Below, piece after piece: positions 7,989 through 16,659 of a stretch of DNA of 39,613 bases; within the stretch, counting starts at the first letter, position 1; the number at the start of each line of letters is the position of its first letter. A model generated the notes under the pieces. It was not told the origin of the DNA. It did not search any database and was given only the letters and a program-made list of their open reading frames with translations. This stretch comes from Thermoplasmata archaeon (GTDB taxonomy: Archaea; Thermoplasmatota; Thermoplasmata; Thermoplasmatales; Thermoplasmataceae), in NCBI GenBank assembly GCA_021802205.1, contig JAKAAT010000012.1, positions 1 through 39,613 on the forward strand, given 5' to 3'. Made by a program: the position numbers and the translations under genes.

Positions 7989-9227
7989 ATGCATGATCAG
8001 GTATTCTCTGGTAGGTTTCTTTATAATGGTTCATTTCAGGAACTGGATATAGGCGTGGAAAATGGAATGATTACAGAAATTAAAAAACATATGGAGGGAA
8101 AGAGGAAAATATTGGATCATGCAGTAATGCCGGCAGGTACCGACACACATGTCCATTTCAGGGACCCCGGAGAAACTGATAAGGAAGATTTCGCCACTGG
8201 AACCATATCTGCTATTTATGGGGGCACATCAACTATTTTCGATATGCCTAACAACAGAATAAAAATAGATAACTATTCATCATATAAGGACAAACTGGAA
8301 ATAGTCAGAAGGAAAGCATTCTGTGATTTCGGTCTGTATTCGAATTTTACAGGAAACAATGCGCCGATTATATCAAAGGAATCATCCGGAATAAAGATTT
8401 ACATGGGTGAAACAACAAATTCTGAAGGTATGCAGAGTTTCAGCGAATCAGGTATTGAAGCTATAAATGCGATGAATATTCCGGTTTTTTTCCATGCCGA
8501 GGATGGTACATGCCTCAAAAATCATAATGGCACAGCTAGAAATCTAAAGGAATATTCTACTACGAGACCTGAGGAATGTGAGGATATAGCAATAAATAAT
8601 GCTGTAAATATGCATTTCAGAAAAGGTGTAATTACACATATGACACATTATGTGAATATACCATATATGAGGGAAGTTACCCCCCACCATATGCTATTAA
8701 ATTATGATATGCCCCTGGGTTCATATGGAAAGGTGAATCCACCTCTTAGATCCCCGGAAACGCAGAGACAACTGTTTCAAAATTTTAAATCCGGGAATTT
8801 TGCAGTTGTTTCTTCTGACCATGCACCGCATATCACAAAGGATAAGGAAGAGTTTGAATTCGCAAAATCAGGAATTATCGGAGTTGAAACAAGAATTCCG
8901 CTCATCCTTGCACTGGTACAGAAAAAAATTGTACCATTTGATATATTTTATAAAACCTGCATACTTAATCCTGCTAAACTGTTTAATCTGAGGAAGGGTG
9001 AGATAAAGGTCGGAAATTATGCAGATTTTATCTCTATAGATTTCTCTTCAATGGAAAAGGTAAATGATTACAGATTACATTCAAAAAATCCAGGTTCTCC
9101 ATTTAACGGCTTCGATGCAATTTTCCCTGACGATGTCATAATCAGAGGCGAACCGGTTATAGAGAAAAGGGAGCTAATAAATGATAGAATTGGGAAATAT
9201 GTAAAGGACCTTGAACATTTACAGTAA
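7989..9227 (+). CDS. pyrC: Dihydroorotase
   Basis: This amidohydrolase cyclises carbamoyl-aspartate to dihydroorotate in pyrimidine synthesis. The 412-aa protein carries the dihydroorotase signature DTHVHFRDPGETDKEDFATGT, the probable carboxylated lysine in GIKIYMGE, metal histidines in VFFHAEDG and EVTPHHMLL, and the catalytic Asp in VVSSDHAPHI. The segment KVNPPLRSPETQ is also typical of class I enzymes rather than hydantoinases. No other pyr genes are adjacent. The last 9 bp overlap the convergent HAD phosphatase gene. Confidence 0.93.
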   Translation: MHDQVFSGRFLYNGSFQELDIGVENGMITEIKKHMEGKRKILDHAVMPAGTDTHVHFRDPGETDKEDFATGTISAIYGGTSTIFDMPNNRIKIDNYSSYKDKLEIVRRKAFCDFGLYSNFTGNNAPIISKESSGIKIYMGETTNSEGMQSFSESGIEAINAMNIPVFFHAEDGTCLKNHNGTARNLKEYSTTRPEECEDIAINNAVNMHFRKGVITHMTHYVNIPYMREVTPHHMLLNYDMPLGSYGKVNPPLRSPETQRQLFQNFKSGNFAVVSSDHAPHITKDKEEFEFAKSGIIGVETRIPLILALVQKKIVPFDIFYKTCILNPAKLFNLRKGEIKVGNYADFISIDFSSMEKVNDYRLHSKNPGSPFNGFDAIFPDDVIIRGEPVIEKRELINDRIGKYVKDLEHLQ

Positions 9228-9890
9228 ATTGAATTTATTCATTACATCCCTTATTTCATATCCATATGATTTGTCTGATACATAATCGCTCATTGATTTT
9301 ATTGAATCGGTGGCATTGAAAGGGGATGCCTTCTTTACAGGAAGTTTGAACATTGCGTCGTCGTTATCGGAATCACCAATTACCAGAATTTCATCCCATT
9401 GCAAATTGAACATCTTCATTAATATTCCCAGAGCATAACCTTTATTCTGTTTTTGATTCATTATGTGCCATGTGAACTTACTGTCCACTATTTCCAGGCG
9501 CCACTTTTCTGCTTCTTTCCTTACTATGTTTTCATCTTCAGAATTCATTGAAAATGCGGCAGATGTTTCCCTCCACTGATTCGTGAAATACGGTTTCACA
9601 GAGGATTTTTTTGAAATATACTCAAGAAAACTGAAAGGCCTTGTTTTATCAAAGAATTTCTCGATTTTGTCATTATAATACATTATGCCACCGTTCTCCC
9701 CGAATACAGGACCGTTTATTCCCAAAAATGTTTTTAAACCATACATTACAGGTATTACATTACCACTTACTAAGGAGAAGTGAATGCCTTTTTCTACTCC
9801 TTTTCTTATGCAGGAAATGGCCTCTGGGTTGAGGATTCTATTTTGATCTGTTATGGTACCGTCCACATCCAGAACAATGAATTTAATCAT
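9219..9890 (-). CDS. HAD-superfamily (type IIB) phosphatase, phosphoglycolate phosphatase-like
   Basis: This 223-aa HAD hydrolase resembles the Thermoplasma TA0175-type archaeal phosphoglycolate phosphatase. Motif I is VLDVDGTITD, motif II VSGN, the motif III lysine lies in NKGYALGIL, and motif IV is VIGDSDNDDAMF. A C2-type cap sits between motifs II and III. The track start at 9899 is a TTG; I prefer the ATG at 9890, which gives MIKFIVLDVDG and lies about 30 bp from a minus-strand TATA (9916-9927). Phosphoglycolate is the family assignment; sugar phosphates are possible substrates. It is divergent from the RNase P gene and overlaps the pyrC 3' end. Confidence 0.85.
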   Translation of the reverse strand: MIKFIVLDVDGTITDQNRILNPEAISCIRKGVEKGIHFSLVSGNVIPVMYGLKTFLGINGPVFGENGGIMYYNDKIEKFFDKTRPFSFLEYISKKSSVKPYFTNQWRETSAAFSMNSEDENIVRKEAEKWRLEIVDSKFTWHIMNQKQNKGYALGILMKMFNLQWDEILVIGDSDNDDAMFKLPVKKASPFNATDSIKSMSDYVSDKSYGYEIRDVMNKFNLL

Positions 9891-9900
9891 CAGTGGCAAT

Positions 9901-9927
9901 ATTTATAATATTAATAAATATTTATAT
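9901..9927. promoter_or_regulatory. Interleaved divergent promoters (HAD phosphatase / RNase P component 4)
   Basis: A 27-bp AT block holds ATTTATAATA (9901-9910), about 25 bp before the plus-strand ATG at 9931, and ATATAAATATTT on the minus strand (9916-9927), about 30 bp before the minus-strand ATG at 9890. Only 40 bp separate the two start codons, so both promoters share this block. Confidence 0.5.
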
Positions 9928-9930
9928 GAA

Positions 9931-10227
9931 ATGAAGGACAAAGCACTTATTAACATATCAAGGGAGAGAATACGAACGTTATTTTCTGAGGCCATGAAGA
10001 CAGATAATATAGAACTTGCAAAAAGATACATATCAATAATGGAAAAAATAGGAATGAGGATGAATATAATAGTGGATAGAGGCATAAAAAGGATGTATTG
10101 CAAAAAATGCAAGGCACCTTATAAACATATATCGGTTACGGTAAAAAATAAGACTGTTATTATACACTGTTCCTACTGTGGGAATATAAGAAGAATACCG
10201 TTCAATAAACAGAAAAATAAAAATTAA
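9931..10227 (+). CDS. rnp4: Ribonuclease P protein component 4 (Rpr2/Rpp21)
   Basis: This is a 98-aa zinc-binding subunit of archaeal RNase P, which matures tRNA 5' ends. The N-terminal helices (IRTLFSEAMKTDNIELAKRYISIMEKIGM) are followed by the CKKC and CSYC zinc knuckles with the basic stretch between them, as in Rpp21. The ORF track starts at 9853, but that adds 26 residues lying inside the HAD gene. The ATG at 9931 gives MKDKALINISRERI, normal family length and correct TATA spacing. Its stop overlaps the convergent small gene by four bases. Confidence 0.88.
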   Translation: MKDKALINISRERIRTLFSEAMKTDNIELAKRYISIMEKIGMRMNIIVDRGIKRMYCKKCKAPYKHISVTVKNKTVIIHCSYCGNIRRIPFNKQKNKN

Positions 10228-10448
10228 TCCATTGTTTCTAATTCAAAGTAGACGTTAAAACCCTGAAGTGTTGCCTGTATTTTATCGGCAAACCATATTG
10301 CATCATCTGCCGTTGCCGAATCGGGCCAGTTATATACCATATCCTGTTCCCCTTTTATAAGGGCGAATCCCAGGGACCTTAATCTACCTACTACTTCACT
10401 GGGTTTTGTACCCTCGCTATTAAATATCACCTTAAGGAATGTTTTCAT
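10224..10448 (-). CDS. Small conserved-looking protein of unknown function (74 aa)
   Basis: I do not recognise this protein. The ATG at 10448 gives MKTFLKVIFNSEGTKP; the track start at 10466 is a TTG. The sequence suggests an alternating strand-helix-strand fold: MKTFLKVIF strand, PSEVVGRLRSLGFALI helix and strand, then a helix with ADDAIWFADKIQATLQ and a final strand FNVYFELE. That resembles a small ferredoxin-like alpha/beta protein, with no cysteines, signal or membrane segment. It is 26 bp downstream of the MMPL exporter stop-to-start order (10474) on the same strand and may be co-transcribed with it. It overlaps the RNase P gene end by four bases. Confidence 0.7.
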   Translation of the reverse strand: MKTFLKVIFNSEGTKPSEVVGRLRSLGFALIKGEQDMVYNWPDSATADDAIWFADKIQATLQGFNVYFELETMD

Positions 10449-10473
10449 ATTACCGTAGTCCTGCAACGTATAA

Positions 10474-13230
10474 TTATTTTTCCTTATGTACTTCGCTTCC
10501 GATCTTTGAGGGCCACCAGTTGTATTTGTTCATAACAGCCATTATAACTGGAACGAAAAACATCCAGCTGACAAAGGTATCTATTAATACACCAAGGGCA
10601 AGACCTACTCCTATTTCCTCTATGATGCCCAGGCCACTGAAGTATAATGCACCAAATGTTGCAAATAGCAGTAATCCTAGGGTTATTATAACACCACCAT
10701 TTTCTATTATGGAATTTTTAATGGCCTCATCGTTGTCCATTCCCTTTGCAATATTTTCCTGCACCTTAGTGATCATGAAGATATCATAATCTAATCCCAC
10801 GGCAAGCAATGTAATGAAAACGAATAGTGGTAGGAATATAACTACCGGTAGATGAAGAAAGTAGTAGAATATTATGTACGTAATGGAGAGAGCCATCATG
10901 ACTGCTGCCATCACCATAAGTATTAATCTCACCGGTGTCAGTGCAGAGGCAAGCTGTATAAGGAGTATTATAAATATTGTTATTCCTAGAATTGGAACCA
11001 TATTATCAAAGGAATGGGATGTAAATGAATATGCATTGTTAAGGTATTCTGTTGTGCCACCGACATATGCTTTATAATCGGAAGGGCCGCCAACATCAGA
11101 TACAATGGATGGCATCTTATTCACAAAGTTTGCTGATGGATTGCTCCATGCAACATTGGAAAGATAAACTACTATTTCCACGGATTTATTATTATGGCCT
11201 ATATAGGTTGCGGTCTGGCTTTTATACTGCCCACTGTATATTGATGAAACCATATCTGTATAGTTTACCTTTTGTTCATATGGATAGCCGGGCCCAGAGA
11301 TGCTATGCACATATGGAGAACTTGCAAGTTTATTTTCTATTGCAAGTGTTTGATTGTACTCAGTGCTGTTGAAATGCAGGGCACCTGTACTGTTTGTATA
11401 CATAATCGGAGCTGTAAAGTTAACCATAACATAGGCCGGATCGAATAGGTCATAATGCAGTGAACTGTTTATCACTGTTGTTGCCTGCACTCCACTGCTG
11501 GCAGGTATCAACTCAAAGACATCCATATTTGTCGGGGTTGTTGAATATATAAACAGAGCGCCGAGAGCTACGACAAGAAGGATAACTATTATTTTCTTTT
11601 TGTTATTAAGGGCTACATGTGCAACCTTTTCCATGGATTTTTCAAATGGGAGCTTTTTGCTCTCTTCAAGTTTATGGGGCCAGTAAGCCTTCTTTCCCCA
11701 CTGTGCTAGTATGGCTATCAAAAATGTATTGCCCAGTATGATCGTTACTATCGCAGCTATTGCATTTGTAAGACCCGCATCGCTAAATATCGGTATATTT
11801 GATATCCATAAAATCAGGTATGAAATTGCCACCGTTGTTCCGGATGTAAATACCGCATGGCCCGCCCATTTAGATGATTCTGGAATGGCATCCGGATTTT
11901 TGGCCCTTATCTCACTACGGTACCTGGCAAGTATATAAACGGTATAATCTGAGGCTATTCCCAGAACTAATATGAGTAACAACGTTGGAGTTATAAATGA
12001 AATTGTGGTGTGGAACACGTATTTATACAGTAGTCCGTTTATTCCAGCCGCTATGACTGATGAAAATACAAAAATAAGGAACGGAAGAAAGGCAGCCACA
12101 GGAGATCTGAAGAATATTCCGACTATGAAAATAGATATTATTATGCCTATTATCAGTGCAACAATAAGCCCGTGTATGGACTCATTCGCCAGCTGGTTAT
12201 TGGCAACGGTTGAACCTGCAAGGTAATATGAACTGTTAGAAATTTTTGAACTGGATGTCTTTTCCATTGATTCTATATGTGACTGCTGGGCAGTCGTTAT
12301 CTTAGTTTTGTAGTCAAAAATCATTAGAAGTGTTGAATTACCTGAATTTATAAGGGAAGAGGATGCGTAGGATGATGGGAGGACGGGATAGTGATTATAT
12401 GTTGTAACGTTTAGTATGGAATTCACAAATTTTGTGTAATTATGCCCTCTAGTATTGTAAAGTGAATAAAGGTAAGGCGTGAAATAGGGAACATTAATCT
12501 TTATAAGTGGATTTGCCAGAGGTTTTGCATCGTTTATTAAATATATCTGGCTGGAATTGATTAGATTAACAGTGTAATTCTCTATTCCAGTTTTGTTTGA
12601 AATGGTCCTTATTGTATTATTTACATATGTTACAAAATTGAATGCATTTCCCTCAAATATAGCTGGAATCGTTGAATTTACAGGGAAAAGTTCACCCAGT
12701 ATTTTATCATATACGGAATGTTCAGGTGAAAGCTCTGTTATATTATATACAGCATCAGTTATATTATATCCTTTACTTTTCAAGAAAAGTGTGTATTCAA
12801 TTAAACCCATGGTCGCATTTTCCAGCTTATAAGTACTTTTTGAGTATCCCATTAAGGTTTGATTTTCAACAGTGAAAATACTGGTTGTGCTCTTATAACC
12901 TACATTTATGCTTTTCAGGTATGCCGTCATTGAATGCTGAAACTCCAGCATATATCTGCTTACCGTTAGGTTATCAATCGAGGTATGATTGGAAACAATA
13001 ATTATGGATGGATCTGAAGAGCCGTTAAACTGTGATGTAAGTATGTCATTGGCTTTGGAAGATTGAGAATTTTTTGTTACTAGTGAATTTGTAAGATTGT
13101 AAGAAGTGTCGGTAAATATCAGGGTCGCCGGATATGCCATGAGTAAAAAGGCGATAATCCAGAATACAAGTACCTTTTTCTTATTCTTTCTGACATACTT
13201 CCCAACCCTGTAGAAGAAAGATTCAAACAT
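10474..13230 (-). CDS. MMPL/RND-superfamily membrane exporter
   Basis: This 918-aa polytopic protein has the duplicated RND/MMPL plan: one N-terminal helix (KKVLVFWIIAFLLMAY), a large outside domain, five helices, then the same arrangement repeated. The second-half helix block contains the characteristic VGLDYDIFMITKVQENIAKG, and the first half has LGIASDYTVYILARYR, both with the conserved Asp-Tyr of proton-driven relay helices. Both exterior loops (about residues 40-350 and 575-745) are rich in NxS/T sequons, consistent with surface N-glycosylation. Substrates may be lipids or hydrophobic compounds, which is inference. A TATA box (TTTATATTTT, 13251-13260) lies about 25 bp upstream. Confidence 0.88.
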   Translation of the reverse strand: MFESFFYRVGKYVRKNKKKVLVFWIIAFLLMAYPATLIFTDTSYNLTNSLVTKNSQSSKANDILTSQFNGSSDPSIIIVSNHTSIDNLTVSRYMLEFQHSMTAYLKSINVGYKSTTSIFTVENQTLMGYSKSTYKLENATMGLIEYTLFLKSKGYNITDAVYNITELSPEHSVYDKILGELFPVNSTIPAIFEGNAFNFVTYVNNTIRTISNKTGIENYTVNLINSSQIYLINDAKPLANPLIKINVPYFTPYLYSLYNTRGHNYTKFVNSILNVTTYNHYPVLPSSYASSSLINSGNSTLLMIFDYKTKITTAQQSHIESMEKTSSSKISNSSYYLAGSTVANNQLANESIHGLIVALIIGIIISIFIVGIFFRSPVAAFLPFLIFVFSSVIAAGINGLLYKYVFHTTISFITPTLLLILVLGIASDYTVYILARYRSEIRAKNPDAIPESSKWAGHAVFTSGTTVAISYLILWISNIPIFSDAGLTNAIAAIVTIILGNTFLIAILAQWGKKAYWPHKLEESKKLPFEKSMEKVAHVALNNKKKIIVILLVVALGALFIYSTTPTNMDVFELIPASSGVQATTVINSSLHYDLFDPAYVMVNFTAPIMYTNSTGALHFNSTEYNQTLAIENKLASSPYVHSISGPGYPYEQKVNYTDMVSSIYSGQYKSQTATYIGHNNKSVEIVVYLSNVAWSNPSANFVNKMPSIVSDVGGPSDYKAYVGGTTEYLNNAYSFTSHSFDNMVPILGITIFIILLIQLASALTPVRLILMVMAAVMMALSITYIIFYYFLHLPVVIFLPLFVFITLLAVGLDYDIFMITKVQENIAKGMDNDEAIKNSIIENGGVIITLGLLLFATFGALYFSGLGIIEEIGVGLALGVLIDTFVSWMFFVPVIMAVMNKYNWWPSKIGSEVHKEK

Positions 13231-13250
13231 TGATATGGTTATTAAAGCTT

Positions 13251-13260
13251 AAAATATAAA
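13251..13260 (-). promoter_or_regulatory. TATA box of the MMPL exporter gene
   Basis: The minus-strand TTTATATTTT is about 25 bp from the ATG at 13230. The same AT block could serve the divergent repair gene if its longer start (13285) is used. Confidence 0.5.
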
Positions 13261-13335
13261 GTTTATGAGTAAATAAGTCTTTAAATGAATTATTATATTT
13301 CAATAAAAATTTATAGAGATACCACATCGAAGTCC

Positions 13336-14253
13336 ATGCAATTAAGGTATACACATATAAACCTCTATGAATACTTCTATAATCTAGTAAGGCAGATTCC
13401 GGACGGATATGTCACAACATACGGCGAACTGGCTAGAGCGCTGGGCGATATAAGAGCAGCACGGGCAGTTGGATATATGCTATCAATTAATTCGGACCCT
13501 GATGGAATTCCTTGCTATAGAGTAGTGCACACCGACAGGCGCATGGGAAAATATGCACTGGGGATTCATGAGAAAGAGGAAAGACTTAGGAAGGATGGAA
13601 TCATAATATCGAACGGAATGGTGGAAAATTTTGATGAACGCTTCTTTTCAGATTTCAGGACAGATTTTCCTCTGGTTGAACTACAGAAGGAACAGGAAAG
13701 TATTGCAAAACTGGCATCCTTTGATGGTACACAAACAAGTCAAAATGTTGCCGCCATAGATGTATCCTATAATGGTAGGGATGGTTATGGAGCAATAGTA
13801 ATGTATCAAGATGGTGAATACACTACGAAAACACTTTATCTTCAGGTAAATTTTCCGTATATACCCGGTTATCTGGCTTACCGCGAGACTCCGTTCATAG
13901 AGCAACTATCCAAAGGATTTTACGGTACTTTAATAATTGATGCCAATGGATTGCTGCATCCTAGAAAATGCGGGCTTGCAACCTTTGCCGGAGTAATAAT
14001 GGGAAGACAGACCATTGGAGTTGCAAAATCATTGCTAATGGGAAAGCCCGATATTGAAGGCTACATAATATATAATGGTGAGAAACTGGGGTATATGATA
14101 AATAAGCACTGCATTGTAAGTCCTGGGAACATGATAGATATGGAGTCAAGTATAAGAAAGATAAAGTTATTAGGAAATGATAAATATCCGACCATATTGA
14201 GAAATGTTCATAATGAAACTGTGAACTTCAGAAAGCGGAGATTGCCGAGCTAG
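13336..14253 (+). CDS. Bifunctional O6-alkylguanine-DNA alkyltransferase / endonuclease V
   Basis: This is a fusion of two DNA repair activities. In track numbering, residues 25-110 form the AGT DNA-binding/active-site domain (IPDGYVTTYGELARALG, RAVGYMLSIN) with acceptor Cys77 in IPCYRVVH; most AGTs have PCHRV, so the His is replaced by Tyr. Residues 125-322 form endonuclease V, which nicks DNA near deaminated bases, with AAIDVSYN (Asp), YRETPF (Glu) and DANGLLHPRKCGLATFAGV. The AGT N-terminal domain is missing. I prefer the ATG at 13336 (MQLRYTHINLYEYF), about 25 bp after AAAAATTTATAG; the track start at 13285 adds 17 unrelated residues and cannot be excluded. The stop codon lies inside a tRNA gene. 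Confidence 0.93.
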   Translation: MQLRYTHINLYEYFYNLVRQIPDGYVTTYGELARALGDIRAARAVGYMLSINSDPDGIPCYRVVHTDRRMGKYALGIHEKEERLRKDGIIISNGMVENFDERFFSDFRTDFPLVELQKEQESIAKLASFDGTQTSQNVAAIDVSYNGRDGYGAIVMYQDGEYTTKTLYLQVNFPYIPGYLAYRETPFIEQLSKGFYGTLIIDANGLLHPRKCGLATFAGVIMGRQTIGVAKSLLMGKPDIEGYIIYNGEKLGYMINKHCIVSPGNMIDMESSIRKIKLLGNDKYPTILRNVHNETVNFRKRRLPS

Positions 14254-14319
14254 GACAAAGGCGATGGATTCAGGGTCCATTTCCGCAGGGATTCGTGGGT
14301 TCAAATCCCACTCTCCGCA
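14235..14319 (+). tRNA. tRNA-Leu (anticodon CAG)
   Basis: The 85-nt gene folds as a class II tRNA. The acceptor stem GCGGAGA pairs with TCTCCGC, the anticodon stem ATGGA/TCCAT encloses TTCAGGG (anticodon CAG), a long variable arm follows, and the T arm is GTGGG TTCAAAT CCCAC. A discriminator A is at 14319 and CCA is not encoded. The first 19 nt are also the last codons and stop of the AGT-EndoV gene. No intron is seen. Full pairing of the acceptor and T stems and the leucine-type variable arm make this call secure. Confidence 0.96.
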
Positions 14320-14434
14320 TTATTTGGCCTTGTCAGTACTATTAAATGATTGATTTTTGAGAATGATAAAGTTAAATATTTTCCATTTTAGATGTATTTT
14401 CAATATTCATATGTAAAATAATACAGGTATTACC

Positions 14435-15553
14435 TTATTTCTTGCATAGAATATCCATGGCAAACATATAGTAAATAAAGGCAAGATAAGGTGACCGATA
14501 GGGATTAAAATACTGGTGAACGCTGAAATCCTCAGGGTTTCCCATGGACATATAATAAATTAAATCCGATGTTTGCAAATATCCCCATATTTTATTATTA
14601 CCATTATAATTACAGGATTTTAAACGCTCAAAGGCATCTTTTTGCATCGAATTACCCAACCATGCAGATAAATCTCTTCCCGTATCGGCCCATGAAATTG
14701 TTTTATCTATGCTTACAGTCCCCATCGCTTTATGGTGTTTTGATATTTCCTTTACATTAATTGAGGTTAACCCATTTTCTTCCATATATTTTGGAAGATA
14801 TTTAATAAACTCAAAAATACCTGTCTCCTTTTTCTGATGCTCGCCGAATGTTTCATAATCCATAAATAGATTCATAATATCACCGGGACTTTCTGTAACC
14901 CACTTAATGAATTTCTCCGCGGTCAGAGGATAGCCTGACCACTTGTCATTGGAAAATCTGAATGATATATTATCACTCATAGAGTAGTTCCTCATATAGA
15001 GGTTTATTCCAGATGGTGCAAGATATCTGTAATTGGGATTATGATCTTTTATAACATCATCTGTTCCCTCGGTTATAATATTTTTGAAGCCAAGATTTCC
15101 TGCAATTTCAGCTATCCGGTTATTGTAAATGAGTTCGGTATTTCTGAATGATTCCGGAACATAATTGAATGTATCTTTTATGAGTTTCCTCTGGTCATCC
15201 ACCTGGGATACAAACTCTTCCTCATCCCATATGGATGAGAGTGAATGAAAATATGTTTCACTCATTAATTCGCAGAGACCAGATTTTACATAGTCATCGA
15301 TTACATCAATGGTTTCCGGATGGTACTTCAATGCCTGTTCAATGAATGTTCCGGATAGTGAGAATGTTGAGTGTATACCGCTTTCCATAAAGCTTTTTGT
15401 TGCTGGTATGTACGCATTTTCTGAGATCCTTTTGAAGATTTCCTGATTTTTTTCTTCCCAGAAAATTTGTTCAGGACTTATTTGATCCTGCATCCTAAGT
15501 GGCCTGAGCCGGAAAGGCTGGTGAAGCTCAAAGTAAAAGATTATATTTTCCAT
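14435..15553 (-). CDS. GH57 family alpha-glucan hydrolase (alpha-amylase-like)
   Basis: Glycoside hydrolase family 57 enzyme of about 372 aa. Family motifs are HQP near the start (FYFELHQPFR), GTFIEQ, the nucleophile Glu in SFRNTELIY, and the acid/base Asp in MDYETFGEH. No signal peptide is seen, so it should act inside the cell on glycogen or maltodextrins. The track start at 15598 is replaced by the ATG at 15553 (MENIIFYFELHQP), which begins exactly where the family begins and overlaps the preceding glycosyltransferase stop by 13 nt. It is the third gene of the glucan operon. Hydrolase versus 4-alpha-glucanotransferase activity cannot be decided from sequence. Confidence 0.88.
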   Translation of the reverse strand: MENIIFYFELHQPFRLRPLRMQDQISPEQIFWEEKNQEIFKRISENAYIPATKSFMESGIHSTFSLSGTFIEQALKYHPETIDVIDDYVKSGLCELMSETYFHSLSSIWDEEEFVSQVDDQRKLIKDTFNYVPESFRNTELIYNNRIAEIAGNLGFKNIITEGTDDVIKDHNPNYRYLAPSGINLYMRNYSMSDNISFRFSNDKWSGYPLTAEKFIKWVTESPGDIMNLFMDYETFGEHQKKETGIFEFIKYLPKYMEENGLTSINVKEISKHHKAMGTVSIDKTISWADTGRDLSAWLGNSMQKDAFERLKSCNYNGNNKIWGYLQTSDLIYYMSMGNPEDFSVHQYFNPYRSPYLAFIYYMFAMDILCKK

Positions 15554-16659
15554 ACAGATCTGTAAACCTCCAACGTTTTCATTGCGGATTTTTCCCATGT
15601 GAATGACATGCCCTCGTATTTTCCATATACTGATAGTGTATCCATAAGGCTTCCGTGGTTAAGTATGGAAACCACATATGATGACATCACATCCGTATCC
15701 CAGAAGTCCGTTTTCAACGCATTATTTATTGCTTCACCGACTCCGGTAGTTCTGCTCATCACCACAGGAGTTCCGGATACCATGGATTCCAGCACGGTTA
15801 TTCCAAATGGCTCAGAAACCGATGGTATTACAAATACAGAAGAACTTTTATAATATTCAATAGCTTTGTGGAATTCCACAAATCCTGGAAAATGAAATTT
15901 GTCATCCATATTATAATATTCTGCATATCTTTTCATATCATCCAGCAAATCCCCAGTTCCGGCCATTACAAATCTTATATTATCTTCATATTCAAGGGCT
16001 TTTCTTGCCATTTCCATGAAAAATTTGGGACCTTTCTGGCTGGTTACCCTTCCGAAGTAAAGTACCTGCCTTTCCCTGTTGAGTGCCTGTCCCTGTGCAT
16101 AGGCCGATGCCTTTACACCGTTGTATACGGTGGTTATCTTATCCGGATTTATATGATAATTCTGGGCTACCACATCTCTGGTAAGATTTGATACCGTAAT
16201 TACGGCATCAGCTTCTGTGGCTCCCTGAGCTTCTATTTTCATTATGGATTCCTGGGGATTGAAGTACGCAGACCTATCAAATTCTGTACTATGAAACGTT
16301 ACAACCAGTGGAATATTATACCGCTTCTTTATTTCAATGCCTGCACTGAACGTTATCCAGTCGTGGCAGTGTACCAGTGCTACACCGTCCGGTTTGAAAT
16401 TTTCAACCACCTTTTCATTATAATCGTTAACAGCATCAATAAAGTTTGTTACATGCGAGTAAACATTTCCGGATATTCCGGATTTTATTTTTACAGTCCT
16501 GACATTGAAAGGATAATGTGGAAATGAATACCCCATATCCGGGATATATATATCAACTGGAATTATTTTCCCCAGTATTGAAAATACATTATATGTGTGT
16601 ATTCCAAGGCCTCCGGAGAATGCAGGAGGAAGCTCCCATCCTATTACTGCAACTTTCAA
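15541..16659 (-). CDS. GT4-family glycosyltransferase, glycogen synthase-like
   Basis: This 372-aa GT-B transferase begins WELPPAFSGGLGIHTYNV, the glycine-rich N-terminal loop used by glycogen/starch synthases. The C-terminal nucleotide-sugar domain has VLYFGRVTSQKGP and the EPFGITVLESMVSGTPVV E-x7-E motif. Location in an operon with debranching and GH57 enzymes points to glycogen elongation from UDP- or ADP-glucose. The start is a TTG at 16659 whose bases overlap the upstream TGA (TTGA), with a GGGAGTG Shine-Dalgarno 7 nt before it (16667-16673). No in-frame ATG is available nearby. Other GT4 roles such as trehalose or lipid glycosylation are less likely here. Confidence 0.85.
   Translation of the reverse strand: MKVAVIGWELPPAFSGGLGIHTYNVFSILGKIIPVDIYIPDMGYSFPHYPFNVRTVKIKSGISGNVYSHVTNFIDAVNDYNEKVVENFKPDGVALVHCHDWITFSAGIEIKKRYNIPLVVTFHSTEFDRSAYFNPQESIMKIEAQGATEADAVITVSNLTRDVVAQNYHINPDKITTVYNGVKASAYAQGQALNRERQVLYFGRVTSQKGPKFFMEMARKALEYEDNIRFVMAGTGDLLDDMKRYAEYYNMDDKFHFPGFVEFHKAIEYYKSSSVFVIPSVSEPFGITVLESMVSGTPVVMSRTTGVGEAINNALKTDFWDTDVMSSYVVSILNHGSLMDTLSVYGKYEGMSFTWEKSAMKTLEVYRSVWKI

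Noticed and set aside
9853-9930. Upstream 26-codon extension of the RNase P component 4 ORF
   Set aside because: It lies inside the divergent HAD gene and promoter block, has no family similarity, and would be upstream of the TATA box.
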